A DNA stretch of 60,000 nucleotides from Symsagittifera roscoffensis (lineage: Eukaryota; Xenacoelomorpha; Acoela; Convolutidae). Position 1 is the stretch's first letter. Each line of letters starts with the position of its first letter. The notes under the pieces were generated by a model. It was not told the DNA's origin. It saw only the letters and a program-made list of their open reading frames with translations, and did not search any database. The translations under genes were made by a program, and so were the position numbers. Where the stretch lies: NCBI RefSeq assembly GCF_963678635.1, contig NC_087069.1:32577710-32637709 (forward strand). Direction: 5' to 3'. Below, one piece after another: positions 43,949 through 55,878 of the stretch.

Positions 43949-46298
43949 TTAAGTAACTTCTGTTCCTGTTGTTGGAAAAACTTCTGTGTCTATTGTGTGA
44001 TGAGTTTCTTGATCTATCATTTGAATAGTGTCTATTCCTAAGGTGTGAATGGGAACTGGTATCAAACGAGTAATTCTGTCTGTTTGAGTTTGAGCGTGAA
44101 TAATTATTTCGGTAATGGTTATTTTTACTTTGTGATCGACTATATCAATTTTGTGAGGGATTTTGCGAATTTCTTTTATCTGGTGATCTACCTCTGTAGT
44201 TAGAATTATAAAGGGATTGATTTCGTGAATGATTTGAGCTATTTGGTAGTGGTTTTTCAGATCTATTGTTTCTATGAATGATTTTGGTTTGGTAGATTCG
44301 GTCTTTTTCATGTATTGATAGAATGATTTATTTGGTTCTTTGTACTTTCGTGGTTTATTTTGATTGTCTTGCTGTTTTTGTCTGCATTCAGAAATACTGT
44401 TTCCGTATCTTCGGCAATAGTTACACCATTTTTTAATTGATGGCTTACCTTTGAAATTTGGGTTTTTCTCAAATATATTTAGGATTTCCGTGATTTTTTT
44501 GGATAAATCTGTGTCTGAATTATGTATACTATTCATTTGTGTTGTTGTTGTTTGAATATTATTAACGTACTGTAATTTGAGATTTTCTGTTTCTTCTAGT
44601 TTCATAGTGATTTCTGCTTGGTCTAGTTTATCTGCTAGTTTCTAAAATCTAAATCTGGTTCTCGAATTGAGGAAGGATGTGATGCTCTCTTTTTAATTGC
44701 AATTTTTCGTAATTGAGGTGTTAGAGTCATCATTAAAATTTCTGTGTTTTTATAATCATGAGTATTTAGTGAATATGCTTTTTGGACTAGCGTTCCAATC
44801 CTTACTGCTAGTTGTTTGATCGTTTCATTTGTTAATCTACGAATTTCATTGCATAAAACTCTTTGATGTTGTTTGTTTCTTTCTGAATTAAACAATTTTG
44901 AAAATTCTTGTGTGAATCTTTTCCAACCTGATTTCATTTCTATAGGTAAAACTGAAAACCATTTTTCAGCTGCGCCATCAAGAGTGGCTCGAATTAACGC
45001 TGTATGTCTATGTATCTAATTTTGGTGAAGTGGCGTAATTATGGGTTCAGGTCCTATGTTTAAAATTAAATTTGCTGTGACCGCATTTAAATATTCTTCT
45101 ACAGAATAATCAGGATCTGTGCCAGTGAATACCATCATTGGCTTGTTTGATGGTTTTGTTGATCCACTCATGAGGTATGGATTCATAGTCATCTGTAGTG
45201 ATTCTACGGCATTTGGCATTTGTGAAAAATTTGTGGGTTGACTTTTTGTGATTTCGTGTTATTGTAAATAATAGGGTAATGGGATTTCATTTTGCATTTG
45301 CGTTGGTTGATAACAATCTGTGTTTACTGGGTTTTGACATTGTATTGGTTGATATGATTGTGTAAAGGTTGGGTGTTGCGTTTGTAATGGTTGGTGATTT
45401 TGTGTATTAGCTGGGTTTTATTTTGGGATGCTTGATTTGTATTTTGGGACGCTTAATTTGGTCGAGGTGGTTTTGCACGGTATTCTTGGGTATATGGGGC
45501 AAAAATATCTGGTTGAAAATAATTATCATCATCTGATGATAAATAATTAGGTATATAATAAGGTGTGTTATGTTTACCTTGGTTTTGTTCATTATTTTTA
45601 CTCTGTTGAAAAAACGAATAACTTTCACTTTGCTCTTGTGAATGTCGTGGGTAATCATGAGAATTTACTGACGTTGTTATTGGTTGCTGTAAATTTTGTC
45701 TTTGTGAAAATAAATGATTTTGAGTGTTTGGGCGAAAAAAATTAGATGTTTGTGGTCTATTTACTTAATTATATTTGTGTTCTGCACAGTTATTTCTAGT
45801 GAATGTTCTTTGTTTTTGAATCGGTTTCATCATTGGTCGAAATCGTTGATAGCTCAGATGTGTTCATCTTGGTTCAATGGCGGGTTTAGCCGTAGATTGT
45901 GGTGTAACTTGTGGTAAGATTAGATTTTTTGGTCTTGGAGTTGTAAGATGCGGATGTATTGGTGAGATACTTTGTTGTGCTGTTGTTATTACTGTGGTAT
46001 CTCACCAATCACATCCCTACTTCTTCATTGATGGGATGTGAGAATGTTTGAATATCTTGTTGTGTGAGATTTCTAGTTCCATTTAGATTTTTTGTTGTAT
46101 GACAGTTGAATTTAAACTATTATTTCCTGTCCTATCGGGTAGAAATGAGTTATAGTTTAAAGGTGTTGCATCAGTTGTGAGTGGATATACCTTAATATAA
46201 TCTTTGTGTATAGAAATTGTGCCAATGGCTTGACTGGAAATATCTGTTGGTATGTTAATAAATAATGTATGAGACCATTCAGAGTCAAAAATAGGCAA
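43949..46298 (-). pseudogene. gag: gag, copy A (capsid and zinc knuckle)
   Basis: In sense order: a Q/P-rich segment, then the capsid start (45016-45219: KPMMVFTGTDPDYSVEEYL), a TAG, then the rest of a gypsy-type capsid (44635-44937: SGWKRFTQEFSKLFNSERN). A one-base frameshift follows, then 43949-44605 with WCNYCRRYGNSISECRQ, a CCHC knuckle whose His is replaced by Asn in both copies A and B. The TAG and the frameshift are identical in copy B. Gag would build the particle and bind RNA. Not intact. Confidence 0.82.
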
Positions 46299-46543
46299 AA
46301 ATTGGCTGATATAAGGTTCATCTTATTTGTTCCACTGTGGGAATGTAATAATGATGCTCCGATGCCAAAACTTGAAGCATCGCACATTGCAAAAAATGGT
46401 TGATTTGGATCTGGGATTGTATTTGAAATCTGTTCAGTGAGAAGGTTTTTGATTTCATCAAATCGTGTTTGATGCTCTGTTGTCCATTCAAAGTTATTTT
46501 GTCGTCGAAGAATGTTGTAAAATGGTCTTAAGTACAATTGCAT
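46289..46543 (-). pseudogene. RNase H start, copy C, truncated
   Basis: Same connection and PFFAMCDASSFGIGASLLH motif as copy A. After LISANFCL it runs at 46289 into gag-derived sequence in an unrelated frame. The reading frame continuing to 46157 is therefore a chance fusion. Confidence 0.82.
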
Positions 46544-46639
46544 GTTTTATACGTATTTACTTAAGAAAAATAACATTCCAAGAAATTTTTGTATTTTCTT
46601 TTTATTTGTTGGTGGTTGAAGTTTTTGAATTGCATCAAT

Positions 46640-47325
46640 TCATGATTTCAGTGGGTTTATAGTGTCTTTTTCTATGATGTGTCCAAGAATTTTTACGCTT
46701 GTTAAGAAAAAATATGATTTATCTGGGGCGGTTTTCTTGTTTTCGTTCTGTAAAACTTGATGATAATTTTCTAGTACTGTGAACATTTCATCTTTTGTTG
46801 GTGATTGCATGAAAACATCGTCTAAATACGTGATTGCATTTTTACTAAGTATGAGTGGTCTAAAAATTTTACTCATGAAGGCTGAAAAAGCTGCTGGTCC
46901 TATGCATATGTCATAGAATAATCTGATAATTTCATATTGTTGATTTCCAATAACGAATTGTGTTAATCGTCGTGATTGTTCATCTAGTGGCATTTGCTTA
47001 TATGCACTATTCATGTCTGCGATTGTGAAATATTTACCGTTTATTTTAGTTAAAAATACTTGAATTGGTTCTATTGGCTAATTACATTTGGATTCATCAA
47101 TTAGTGAATTGGGGTATCTAGCGTCTAGAACTATTTTTAATTATTCTCCTTTGGCGAGGATAATAACAGGGTTAATGAAGGTGTTTCCTTTGGTTGTTCT
47201 TCTTTATTTGCTGGAGATATAATTTCGTATTGTTCTAGAATGTCAAGTAATTTATGAACTTCGTCATGTAAATGAATTGGTACTTTACTTGCTCTTTGTT
47301 TTTTGAAAACTGCGTCAGGTTTCAA
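46640..47325 (-). pseudogene. Reverse transcriptase, copy C
   Basis: Fingers at 47137-47325, then stops, then the palm at 46640-47014 with YLDDVF (46817-46828) and ILGHIIEKDTINPLKS. It keeps the sense codon (KYFTI) at a site where A and B have a stop, so it is in one respect less decayed. It still shares the CN*PIEP stop. Confidence 0.85.
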
Positions 47326-48426
47326 GGGTAAATGTAGTGGTGAATTTAATTTTGCAATGTCAAAATTAGATGTTGCTTAAATATTTGGATATTTTAAAAG
47401 TAAATCGGCTATTTTTTCAAATTCATTCTGCTTTATTTGGGAGTGTTGAAAACTGAACATTGTCAAGAATTTTTGTTGTTGTTCTGTATAGTGTGATATT
47501 TTGAATGTTGGTTTAAAATAAGGTGTTTTTTTGTGAAATAGTCTGTGTTCCTTTTGTCATTGCTTATTTTATTATTTATTGATAGTTCTTCATCGAGGAT
47601 TGTTGACTGACATATATCTAGTAGTTGTGATCTATGTCTTTGCTTTCAGTTATGGTGGTATTATTGAATTTTCTGAAATATCTAAGGAGTGTTACATTTC
47701 CTAAGATTGTTGTATCAGCTTTTGTTGGCTTTGTTTTATATTTGTGCCATGATTTGAGCTGTCTAATGACCGGGTCAAGGTTTTGGAATTTTTTTAATAA
47801 TTCAAATGTTATTCTTTCTGTTGTTTTAAGAAAAATGTTTTCTATTTCGATTTTTGATAGGGGTATTGCATCAAGTGGTTCATGAAGATTAAAAACTTGA
47901 TTTGTCGTGTATTTTGAGTCATTTGGTAGCGGGCCTGATAAATTTATGGTATCAGTTAGGTTTTCCTTTTCTATTAGAGGAAATATATCTTTTTATGTGG
48001 TTGTTGTTTGAGTCGTTTTTGTTGAGTATTATTTTTGATCCAATGTGAATATGGAATTGGCTTGAATGTAGATGTTGCTAATAAATCAACTTCATAATGG
48101 TTGTTTTGACAATCTAAATAGAGTGGAAAATGTTGTAGACTGTTTATTTGTGACTGATCTATGTCAGTTTTTACTGCGTATTTACATTCTAATCGTGGTG
48201 AATCTTCGTGTTTGGCGAGATAAAATTTTTTGTTTTGTGGTATTTCAACTGTTGTTTTTCTAGTTAATAGTTCAGGTGGTGTATTTCTACTAAGAGTATT
48301 AGGTAGTGCAAGGTTTTTCCCTGCTTTCCATTCAATGTGTATGGTTGGAAATTTTATTAGGATTAGTTGAAATCTATAAACTTTATGGTTTGGATTTGAT
48401 TTTTGTGTAAAAGAAATATGATAGGT

Positions 48427-48807
48427 TTATGGTCTGTGAACAGAACTGTTGGATGTTTGGATCCAAGTATCAAAAAAATCATATTCTGTTAAGATATGTA
48501 TAGGAGCTGTGCACTTTCTCATAAGGGTAGAGATTCGCAACTCAGCTTGTGTAAATAGGCAAAAATTGGCTGATATAAGGTTCATCTTATTTGTTCCACT
48601 GTGGGATTGTAATAATGCTGCTCCGATGCCAAAACTTGAAGCATCGCACATTGCAAAAAATGGTTGATTTGGATCTGGGATTGTATTTGAAATCTGTTCA
48701 GTGAGAAGGTTTTTGATTTCTTCAAATCGTGTTTGATGTTCTGTTGTCCATTCAAAGTTATTTTGTCGTCGAAGAATGTTGTAAAATGGTCTTAAGTACA
48801 ATTGCAT
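48427..48807 (-). pseudogene. RNase H domain, copy B
   Basis: 126-codon frame nearly identical to copy A (a few substitutions such as LTEYDFF for LTENDFF), with CDASSFGIGAALL. Same truncation as A. Confidence 0.82.
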
Positions 48808-48810
48808 GTT

Positions 48811-49665
48811 TTATACGTATTTACTTAAGAAAAATAACATTCCAAGAAATTTTTGTATTTTCTTTTTATTTGTTGGTGGTTGAAGTTTTTGAAATGCTTC
48901 AATTCGTGATTTCAGTGGGTTTATAGTGTCTTTTTCTATAATGTGTCCAAGAAATTTTACGCGTGTTAAGAAAAAATATGATGTGTCTGGGGCTGCTTTC
49001 ATGTTTTTGTTCTGTAAAACTTGATGATATTTTTCTAGAACTGTGAACAATTCATCTTTTGTTTGTGATTGCATGAAAACATCGTCTAGATACGTGATTG
49101 CATTTTTACTAAGTATGAGTGGTCTAAAAATTTTACTCATGAAGGCTGAAAAAGCTGCTGGTCCTATAGATATGTCATAAAATAATCTATTAAATTCACA
49201 TGGTTGATTTCCGATACCGAATTGTGTTAGTCGTCGTGATTGTTCATCTAGTGGCATTTGGTTATATGCACTATTCATGTCTGCGATTGTGAATTATTTA
49301 CCGTTTATTTTAATTAAAATTACTTGAATTGGTTCTATTGGCTAATTACATTTGGATTCATCTATTAGTGAAATGGGGTATCTAGCGTCTAGAACTATTT
49401 TTAATTATTCTCCTTTGGCGAGGATAATAACAGGGTTAATAAAGGTGTTTCCTTTTGGTTGTTCTTCTTTATTTGCTGGAGATATAATTTCGTTTTGTTC
49501 TAGAATGTCAAGTAATCTATTAACTTTGTCATGAAAATGGGTTGGTACTTTACTTGCTCTTTGTTTTTTGAAAACTGCGTCAGGTTTCAAGAGTAAATGT
49601 AGTGGTGAATTTATTTTTCCAACGTTAAATTTAGATGTGGCATAAATATTTGGATATTTTAACAC
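48811..49665 (-). pseudogene. Reverse transcriptase, copy B
   Basis: Fingers at 49405-49665 (KPDAVFKKQRASKVPTHFHD, ending NPVIILAKGE with a stop shared with C), then two more stops, then the palm at 48811-49278 with YLDDVF (49081-49092) and FLGHIIEKDTINPLKS. It would copy RNA into cDNA. Not intact. Confidence 0.87.
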
Positions 49666-50234
49666 TAAATCGGCTAATTTTTCAAATTCATTCTATTTCA
49701 TTTGGGAGTGTTGAAAATTGAACATTGTCAAGAAATTATATTGTTGTTCTGTGTAGTGTGATATTTTGAATGATGGTTTAAAAAAAGGTGTTTTTGTGAA
49801 ATAGTTTGTGTTCTTTTTGTCATTTCTTATTTTATTATTCGTTGATAGTTCTTCATCGAGGATTGTTGACTGACATATATCTAGTAGTTGTAATATATTA
49901 TTCAGTCTGTATGCTACCTCCTTTGTGGGAGAAGTTGTTGCAATAGTTTCGCAATAGTCTAAGAGTCCTAAAGCTAAGGTGATTTTGTATGATGAATCGT
50001 TTTACACATGTAGAGAATTAATATTGGAATATGAGTTTTTCATGTATTTTATGGATGAAATGGTTACACTAAAAAATTTGTGAATTGGTCTAAACTCAAA
50101 GTCTGACATATAGAGATGTTCTCGATTTTGATTTTTGTCGTACTGGTGAATTTGTTTTATCGGAAATTCATAAAAATAACCTGATCGTGGTTTGAGATGT
50201 TTTCTTTCTTTATTATAGATGGGGTAAATTTTTT

Positions 50235-50640
50235 TTAAAAATTTGGTGGTTGTTTGTTCATTTTTTGGAAGAATGTTAAAGCGATGTTTTGCATTTTTGT
50301 ATAATTATCGTTAATTTTTTTTTTACTATCTAATATAATAATAGTTGCTATAGACTTTGTGATGAATGGAATTCCAATAATATTATGTTTTATATCTGTG
50401 ATATGGAATATTTGCTTAAATGGTTTATTGAGAAGTTTATTTTGTTCCATTGTTTTTAGTGGGAACAAGGAAAAGTTGAATTTTTCCATAATTTGTTAGG
50501 GTTGAGCCTTGTGCTGTTGCTAGTCTACTTGTTGTGTTTATGAGTGTTAGTCTTGGGTGTAGGATTTTGATTTCATTTTAAGTTGGAATATTTATGATAT
50601 TTGGTTCTGCTCCAGAGTCAATTAAAAAATCTATTTCAAG
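50235..50640 (-). pseudogene. Aspartic protease, copy B
   Basis: DSGA active site at 50608-50619, then a stop, then the C-terminal half (50235-50489) with TDIKHNIIGIPFI. Equivalent to 42861-43270. Confidence 0.75.
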
Positions 50641-51222
50641 GTCTGTGGTTAAAATTTTTTTCTTTTTTGACTTTCTAAGAGAAAAGGATTTGTCCAAAAT
50701 TTTTCTTTTGGTGGTTCTTTTGGTATATTTTTAGTAAAGGTGATTTGTACTAAAACATGGTGTTGGTTCTTTTTCAGGTTGTCGTGATGTTGTTACTTCA
50801 ATTACTATTTGTTCTATTGGTATGTTTTTACTTCTAGGTCTAGTATGATAATCTAAGAGTAATTCCAAACGATTTCCCTTTTGTGAATGAAAAGGTTGTT
50901 TGTATGTAACGGATTCATAATCATTTTCAACTTCTATCATGTTGACTAAAAGTGTGTTTTCTATATCTCTGTCACTGTCTGTGGATTCACAGTTTTTGTG
51001 ATTTAATTGTAACTCAGTAGTCTCTGTGTTATCAATAACAGGGTGGTCTGAATTTGTTTCATCGGTTGTTTGTACTTGATTTATTTGTCTCTGATGTTTT
51101 GATGTATTACTTCTATATTTGTTTTGAGAATCTGGATAACGTGTGTTGTTTTTATGAGGTGATTGAGAGTAGTTTCTTTGTCTATTGTTGTAGGTTGAAT
51201 TCTTATTTTGTGAATTATCTCG

Positions 51223-54200
51223 TTATCTACTTTGATAACTGTTATAATTGGATCTTTGGTGATTTGATCTATTGTTTGAGTTATTTCGTGATCGTTTATT
51301 ATATTTGTTGATTTCGGTTATTTGAGTAACTTCTGTTCCTGTTGTTGGAAAAACTTCTGTGTCTATTGTGTGATGAGTTTCTTGATCTATCATTTGAATA
51401 GTGTCTATTCCTAAGGTGTGAATGGGAACTGGTATCAAACGAGTAATTCTGTCTGTTTGAGTTTGAGCGTGAATAATTATTTCGGTAATGGTTATTTTAC
51501 TGTGTGATCGACTATTTCAATTTTGTGAGGGATTTTGCGAATTTCTTTTATCTGGTGATCTACCTCTGTAGTTAGAATTATAAAGGGATTGATTTTGTGA
51601 ATGATTTGAGCTATTTGGTAGTGGTTTTTCAGAGCTATTGTTTCTATGAATGATTTTGTTTGGTAGATTCGGTCTTTTTCATGTATTGATAGAATGGTTT
51701 ATTTGGTTCTTTGTACTTTCGTGGTTAATTTTGATTGTCTTGCTGTTTTTGTCTGCATTCAGAAATACTGTTTCCGTGTCTTCGGCAATAGTTACACCAT
51801 TTTTTAATTGATGGTTTACCTTTAAAATTTGGGTTTTTCTCAAATATATTTAGGATTTCCGTGATTTTTTTTGGATAAATCTGTGTCTGAATTATGTATA
51901 CTATTCATTTGTGTTGTTGTTGTTTGAATATTATTAACGTACTGTAATTTGAGATTTTCTGTTTCTTCTAGTTTCATAGTGATTTCTGCTTGGTCTAGTT
52001 TATCTGCTAGTTTCTAAAATCTAAATCTGGTGCTCGAATTGAGGAAGGATGTGATGCTCTCTTTTTAATTGCAATTTTTCGTAATTGAGGTGTTAGAGTC
52101 ATCATTAAAATTTCTGTCATTTTTGTGTTTTTATAATCATCAGTATTTAGTGAATATGCTTTTTGGACTAGCGTTCCAATCCTTACTGCTAGTTGTTTGA
52201 TCGTTTCATTTGTTAATCTACGAATTTCATTGCATAAAACTCTTTGATGTTGTTTGTTTCTTTCTGAATTAAACAATTTTGAAAACTCTTGTGTGAATCT
52301 TTTCCAACCTGATTTCATTTCTATATGTAAAACTGAAAACCATTTTTCAGCTGCGCCATCAAGAGTGGCTCGAATTAACGCTGTATGTCTATGTATCTAA
52401 TTTTGGTGAAGTGGCGTAATTATGGGTTCAGGTCCTATGTTTAAAATTAAATTTGCTGTGACCGCATTTAAATATTCTTCTACAGAATAATCAGGATCTG
52501 TGCCAGTGAATACCATCATTGGCTTGTTTGATGGTTTTGTTGATCCACTCATGAGGTATGGATTCATAGTCATCTGTAGTGATTCTACGGCATTTGGCAT
52601 TTGTGAAAAATTTGTGGGTTGACTTTTTGTGATTTCGTGTTATTGTAAATAATAGGGTAATGGGATTTCATTTTGCATTTGCGTTGGTTGATAACAATCT
52701 GTGTTTACTGGGTTTTGACATTGTATTGGTTGATATGATTGTGTAAAGGTTGGGTGTTGCGTTTGTAATGGTTGGTGATTTTGTGTATTAGCTGGGTTTT
52801 ATTTTGGGATGCTTGATTTGTATTTTGGGACGCTTAATTTGGTCGAGGTGGTTTTGCACGGTATTCTTGGGTATATGGGGCAAAAATATCTGGTTGAAAA
52901 TAATCATCATCATCTGATGATAAATAATTAGGTGTATAATAAGGTGTGTTATGTTTACCTTGGTTTTGTTCATTATTTTTACTCTGTTGAAAAAACGAAT
53001 AACTTTCACTTTGCTCTTGTACTTTGTTGTGCTGTTGTTATTACTGTGGTATCTCACCAATCACATCCCTACTTCTTCATTGATGGGATGTGAGAATGTT
53101 TGAATATCTTGTTGTGTGAGATTTCTAGTTCCATTTAGATTTTTTGTTGTATGACAGTTGAATTTAAACTATTATTTCCTGTGCTATCGGGTAGAAATGA
53201 GTTATAGTTTAAAGGTGTTGCATCAGTTGTGAGTGGATATACCTTAATATAATCTTTGTGTATAGAAATTGTGCCAATGGCTTGACTAGAAATATCTGTT
53301 GGTATGTTAATAAATAATGTATGAGACCATTCAGAGTCTCAGACATAACTTGAATCTTCTGCTAATGCTGTATCATCTGTTGAATTTTGGGGTCTGAAAG
53401 TTTTTCTTGCCTGTGAGATTAAATGAATATTATGTGTGAAATAATCAATGATGAAGCATGCTAAGAATTTTTGTAGATCGTGTTTATCATTTTGTGAAAC
53501 GTCGTTACTGGTTAAGTTTTCACGGATTGCATTTAAATATTCGGAAGTATCGTGATTTCATGTCTTACAGTTGTATGTTTTGAGTTCCTTGGGACTCTGG
53601 TTTTTTTAATATAAATAAATAGCTATAAGATATTCGAAATACTTAATTAGTAAAAATCGAATTTGCTCTTTGTGAGTTTTGGTGTTATATATTTTTTATA
53701 TATTCGGTGAATACTTTTGAAAATTCTATATCTACGTCGTCTGTTTGAAGTAGATACTTACCATGAAATTTACTTGGGCTCTGTAATTCTATGGTGTAGA
53801 TTCCGTACTTTTGTGTTAGTGTACATTTTCTTCTGAGGTAGTGGTCGACAATTTGTCTTTTAATTTTTACTTCTAGAAATTCTGCTCTGAATGAACTAAT
53901 TTTTTTTCAAATAAATTTGCAATTAAGTTTTGACGAAATTTTGTTTGTCCTCTATCTTCAGTGAGGGAAATGATTATAAATGGGAGGAGGAGTGTTCATC
54001 TTCGCTTTCTTCATTTGTACTCAGTTTTGTGCTTTATGACTTCAAATGTAACTTTGACTTCATTGGTAAGGAGGAGTTTTCATCTTCGCTTTCTTCATTT
54101 GTACTCATTTTTGTGCTTTATGACTTCATTTGTAACTTTGACTTCTTTTGACTTCATTTGTAACTTTCTATGTGCTTTATTGGTTGATTCTAATTGTATA

Positions 54201-54646
54201 GTTGTGCTGGTTTATTCTTGAATAAGTTTTTTATTCCTCGTTTTCCTTGTATTGATGAATGTGATGTGGTTTCTGAGTCAAAAAAGTATTATGGATCATT
54301 AACTGGGTAGTTCTTATTTATTGAGTTTTTTAATCTGTAAAGTTCTGTAAATGACTTGTTTCTGATTCGAAAAATGCGTTTCTTTGTTTTGAAAACGTTT
54401 TTTGTGTAATTTGTCTTTGTTTGCTTAAAATTTTTTGTTTGATTATTGTCGTTTGGTTCTAATATATCCAGTTGACTGTCTGTTTGGATTGATTACGAGA
54501 TCATATTTTTCGTTGTTTATTTCACAGTTGAGTAATATGATTGTTTGTTTATTTCCTAAATTGTCTAGTGACATAGGGTTTAGGATGATGGCTGCAATAT
54601 TTGTATTAGTGATTTTTAAAGTGCTTAAACTATTAGTCCTTACCAT
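51223..54646 (-). pseudogene. gag: gag, 5' copy (with unique N-terminus)
   Basis: The first plausible start is ATG 54646 (MVRTNSLSTLKITNTN). The N-terminal part, broken by many stops, includes YGIYTIELQSPSKFHGKYLL (about 53750-53815) and DTSEYLNAIRENLTSND (about 53510-53560), and may be a matrix region; I do not recognise a family. From 53040 on it matches copy A: Q/P-rich stretch, capsid (52397-52600 and 52007-52318, with the same TAG between) and the zinc knuckle WCNYCRRHGNSISECRQ near 51800. Here the third knuckle residue is His, but the zinc-binding His position is Asn, as in copy A. At over 3 kb this gag would be long for the group. Confidence 0.75.
53984..54166. repeat. 84-bp tandem repeat inside gag N-terminal region
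   Basis: Two units with period 84: TTCATCTTCGCTTTCTTCAT begins at 53995 and again at 54079, each followed by TTTTGTGCTTTATGACTTCA. A partial third piece (TTTTGACTTCATTTGTAAC) lies at about 54147. On the sense strand it encodes Lys-rich sequence (MKKAKM...TPP). Confidence 0.75.
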
Positions 54647-55593
54647 TTTTTCGGGTTAGCCTAACTTGGGTCTTGTTTTTTAGGGTTGGAGAGGAAAGCA
54701 TATATCGATTCAGAAGAATGATTGTTACTGTCTCGTGGCTAGTCTAAATTAAGGTGTTAACTTACTTAATCTTACCTAGGGGTAATGAGTGTGTTCAGGG
54801 GTTGGAGAACAGTAAGTCGATCCACAAGGTTCAGGTATAATTAGAACACGAGTAGTTCGTTAGATACTATTTTAAACTTACTAAGTTTGAGTAATATCTT
54901 GGGTGAGGTAAGAGGGGGGATTAAGTGAAGGATGAATAACCGAAGTTCTTCACTGTTTATCCTAATTAGGATGGTTAGTATTATTAAAAAATTTCTGTGA
55001 GACCTTGGTCGTAGAAAGGGTTGGCTAGTGAATCGACGTTTTAGGTCGTTAGACACCAACTAACTGTGTAGAGGAGAACAAAATTGTTCTATTTGATCCA
55101 AGGATAAGCCTTGATGATCAAGATACAAATTTATAATATAAAGTTTAAATGGTAGAAAAATGAAATGGAGATCCAAGGAAAGTCTTGATGATCTATTTAG
55201 TTTAAAAGGTTTAATTTAGGTAAAAATAAAATTAGAATAGGCCTTTTTTAAAGTAATTTAAAGTTTAATTTGTAGAAATGTTTAGTTTGTGATGATATTA
55301 GTGGTTTTATGATTTGCTTGTTATGTTTAGTGGATGAAGCTGAGATGAAGAATTGATTCGTATTGTTACTAACAATTTGTGTATTTAATAACTAATTTTT
55401 TTTTTTTAGTTTCAATAAACATTCTTTTTAGATATCTTTTCAGTTTTACTGCAGTTTTAAATAAACGATTACAGATCTTTTTATCAATCGTTATGGTACC
55501 ATAATAAATTTAGCTCCTATGATTATTGGTGAGGAATTTTCCTCAATGATACTATGTCTGCAAATGAAAATCTAAATTCATTGCTAATGAAAC

Positions 55594-55785
55594 TCAAAAT
55601 ATAAAAGTTTGTGTTGGCTTTTGCCGTATGACCATGAAACGTATGGGTAGGTTCCGTTGTAGTCGTAGATCGTCTCTTGTTCGAGATCTTCTTCCAATAC
55701 CGGGGAGTTCTCGTATTGTTCGGAATAATGGCTCTGATCTTTTGAGTCGTAGAGACATTTCAATTAAATTATTATCGTTTAACAT
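55594..55785 (-). CDS. Arg-rich 63-codon frame in the leader
   Basis: ATG 55785 to a stop at 55594. Thirteen Arg in 63 residues, concentrated in a basic run (GIGRRSRTRDDLRLQRNLPI). It could be an upstream frame, a short regulatory RNA-binding protein as in complex retroviruses, or chance. No homologue is recognised. Confidence 0.25.
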   Translation of the reverse strand: MLNDNNLIEMSLRLKRSEPLFRTIRELPGIGRRSRTRDDLRLQRNLPIRFMVIRQKPTQTFIF

Positions 55786-55858
55786 TTTTGTGATTTTTTC
55801 TAAGTCTAATCTATTTTTTGTTAGGTCTAAACTATTTTTTTGCCTAAGGTTTTATTCG

Positions 55859-55876
55859 AGACTTATTGTCGCACCA
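55859..55876 (-). promoter_or_regulatory. Candidate primer-binding site of the giant element
   Basis: Two bases inside the 5' LTR edge the sense strand reads TGGTGCGACAATAAGTCT. TGG would pair with the CCA end of a tRNA, with a following acceptor arm. The tRNA could not be assigned from memory. Confidence 0.55.
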
Positions 55877-55878
55877 GA

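Larger units (their letters stand above)
40262..46288 (-). repeat. Internal repeat copy A (gag to RNase H)
   Basis: Aligns with 47633-53340 (copy B) over its whole length with scattered substitutions and small indels. Copy A has about 327 bp (about 45643-45968) that B lacks. Its sense-upstream end joins abruptly to copy C at 46288/46289. Confidence 0.88.
46289..47632 (-). repeat. Internal repeat copy C (partial: RT and RNase H)
   Basis: Aligns with 41190-42520 of copy A and about 48555-49900 of copy B. Both ends are abrupt. At 46288/46289 RNase H sequence joins gag sequence, and at 47632/47633 the region upstream of RT joins sequence from beyond RNase H. A short AGTTGT match lies at the latter junction. 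Confidence 0.88.
47633..53340 (-). repeat. Internal repeat copy B (gag to RNase H)
   Basis: Aligns with 40262-46288. It lacks the 327-bp stretch present in A: TTGCTCTTGT joins directly to ACTTTGTTGTGCTG near 53021. On the sense-upstream side B continues into gag N-terminal sequence found nowhere else in the window. Confidence 0.88.
54647..55878 (-). other. 5' leader of the giant element
   Basis: 1.2 kb between the 5' LTR and gag. It contains two direct repeats (GATCCAAGGATAAGCCTTGAT at about 55097 and GATCCAAGGAAAGTCTTGAT at about 55171), which could belong to a packaging or control region. A 72-codon basic frame at 54841-55059 is probably not a gene. Confidence 0.45.

Noticed and set aside
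44990-45020. Stop codons in gag and pol as evidence of an altered genetic code
   Set aside because: Stops replace different amino acids (apparently Gln in some places, probably Trp in others) and come with many frameshifts, so ordinary decay explains them better.
46157-46288. Apparent RNase H-gag fusion reading frame
   Set aside because: It is created by the recombination junction at 46288/46289; the gag part is read in the wrong frame.
41079-49534. Plus-strand frames inside the duplicated retroelement region (for example at 41079, 48449, 49352)
   Set aside because: They are antisense shadows of the RT and RNase H coding sequence and repeat with it.
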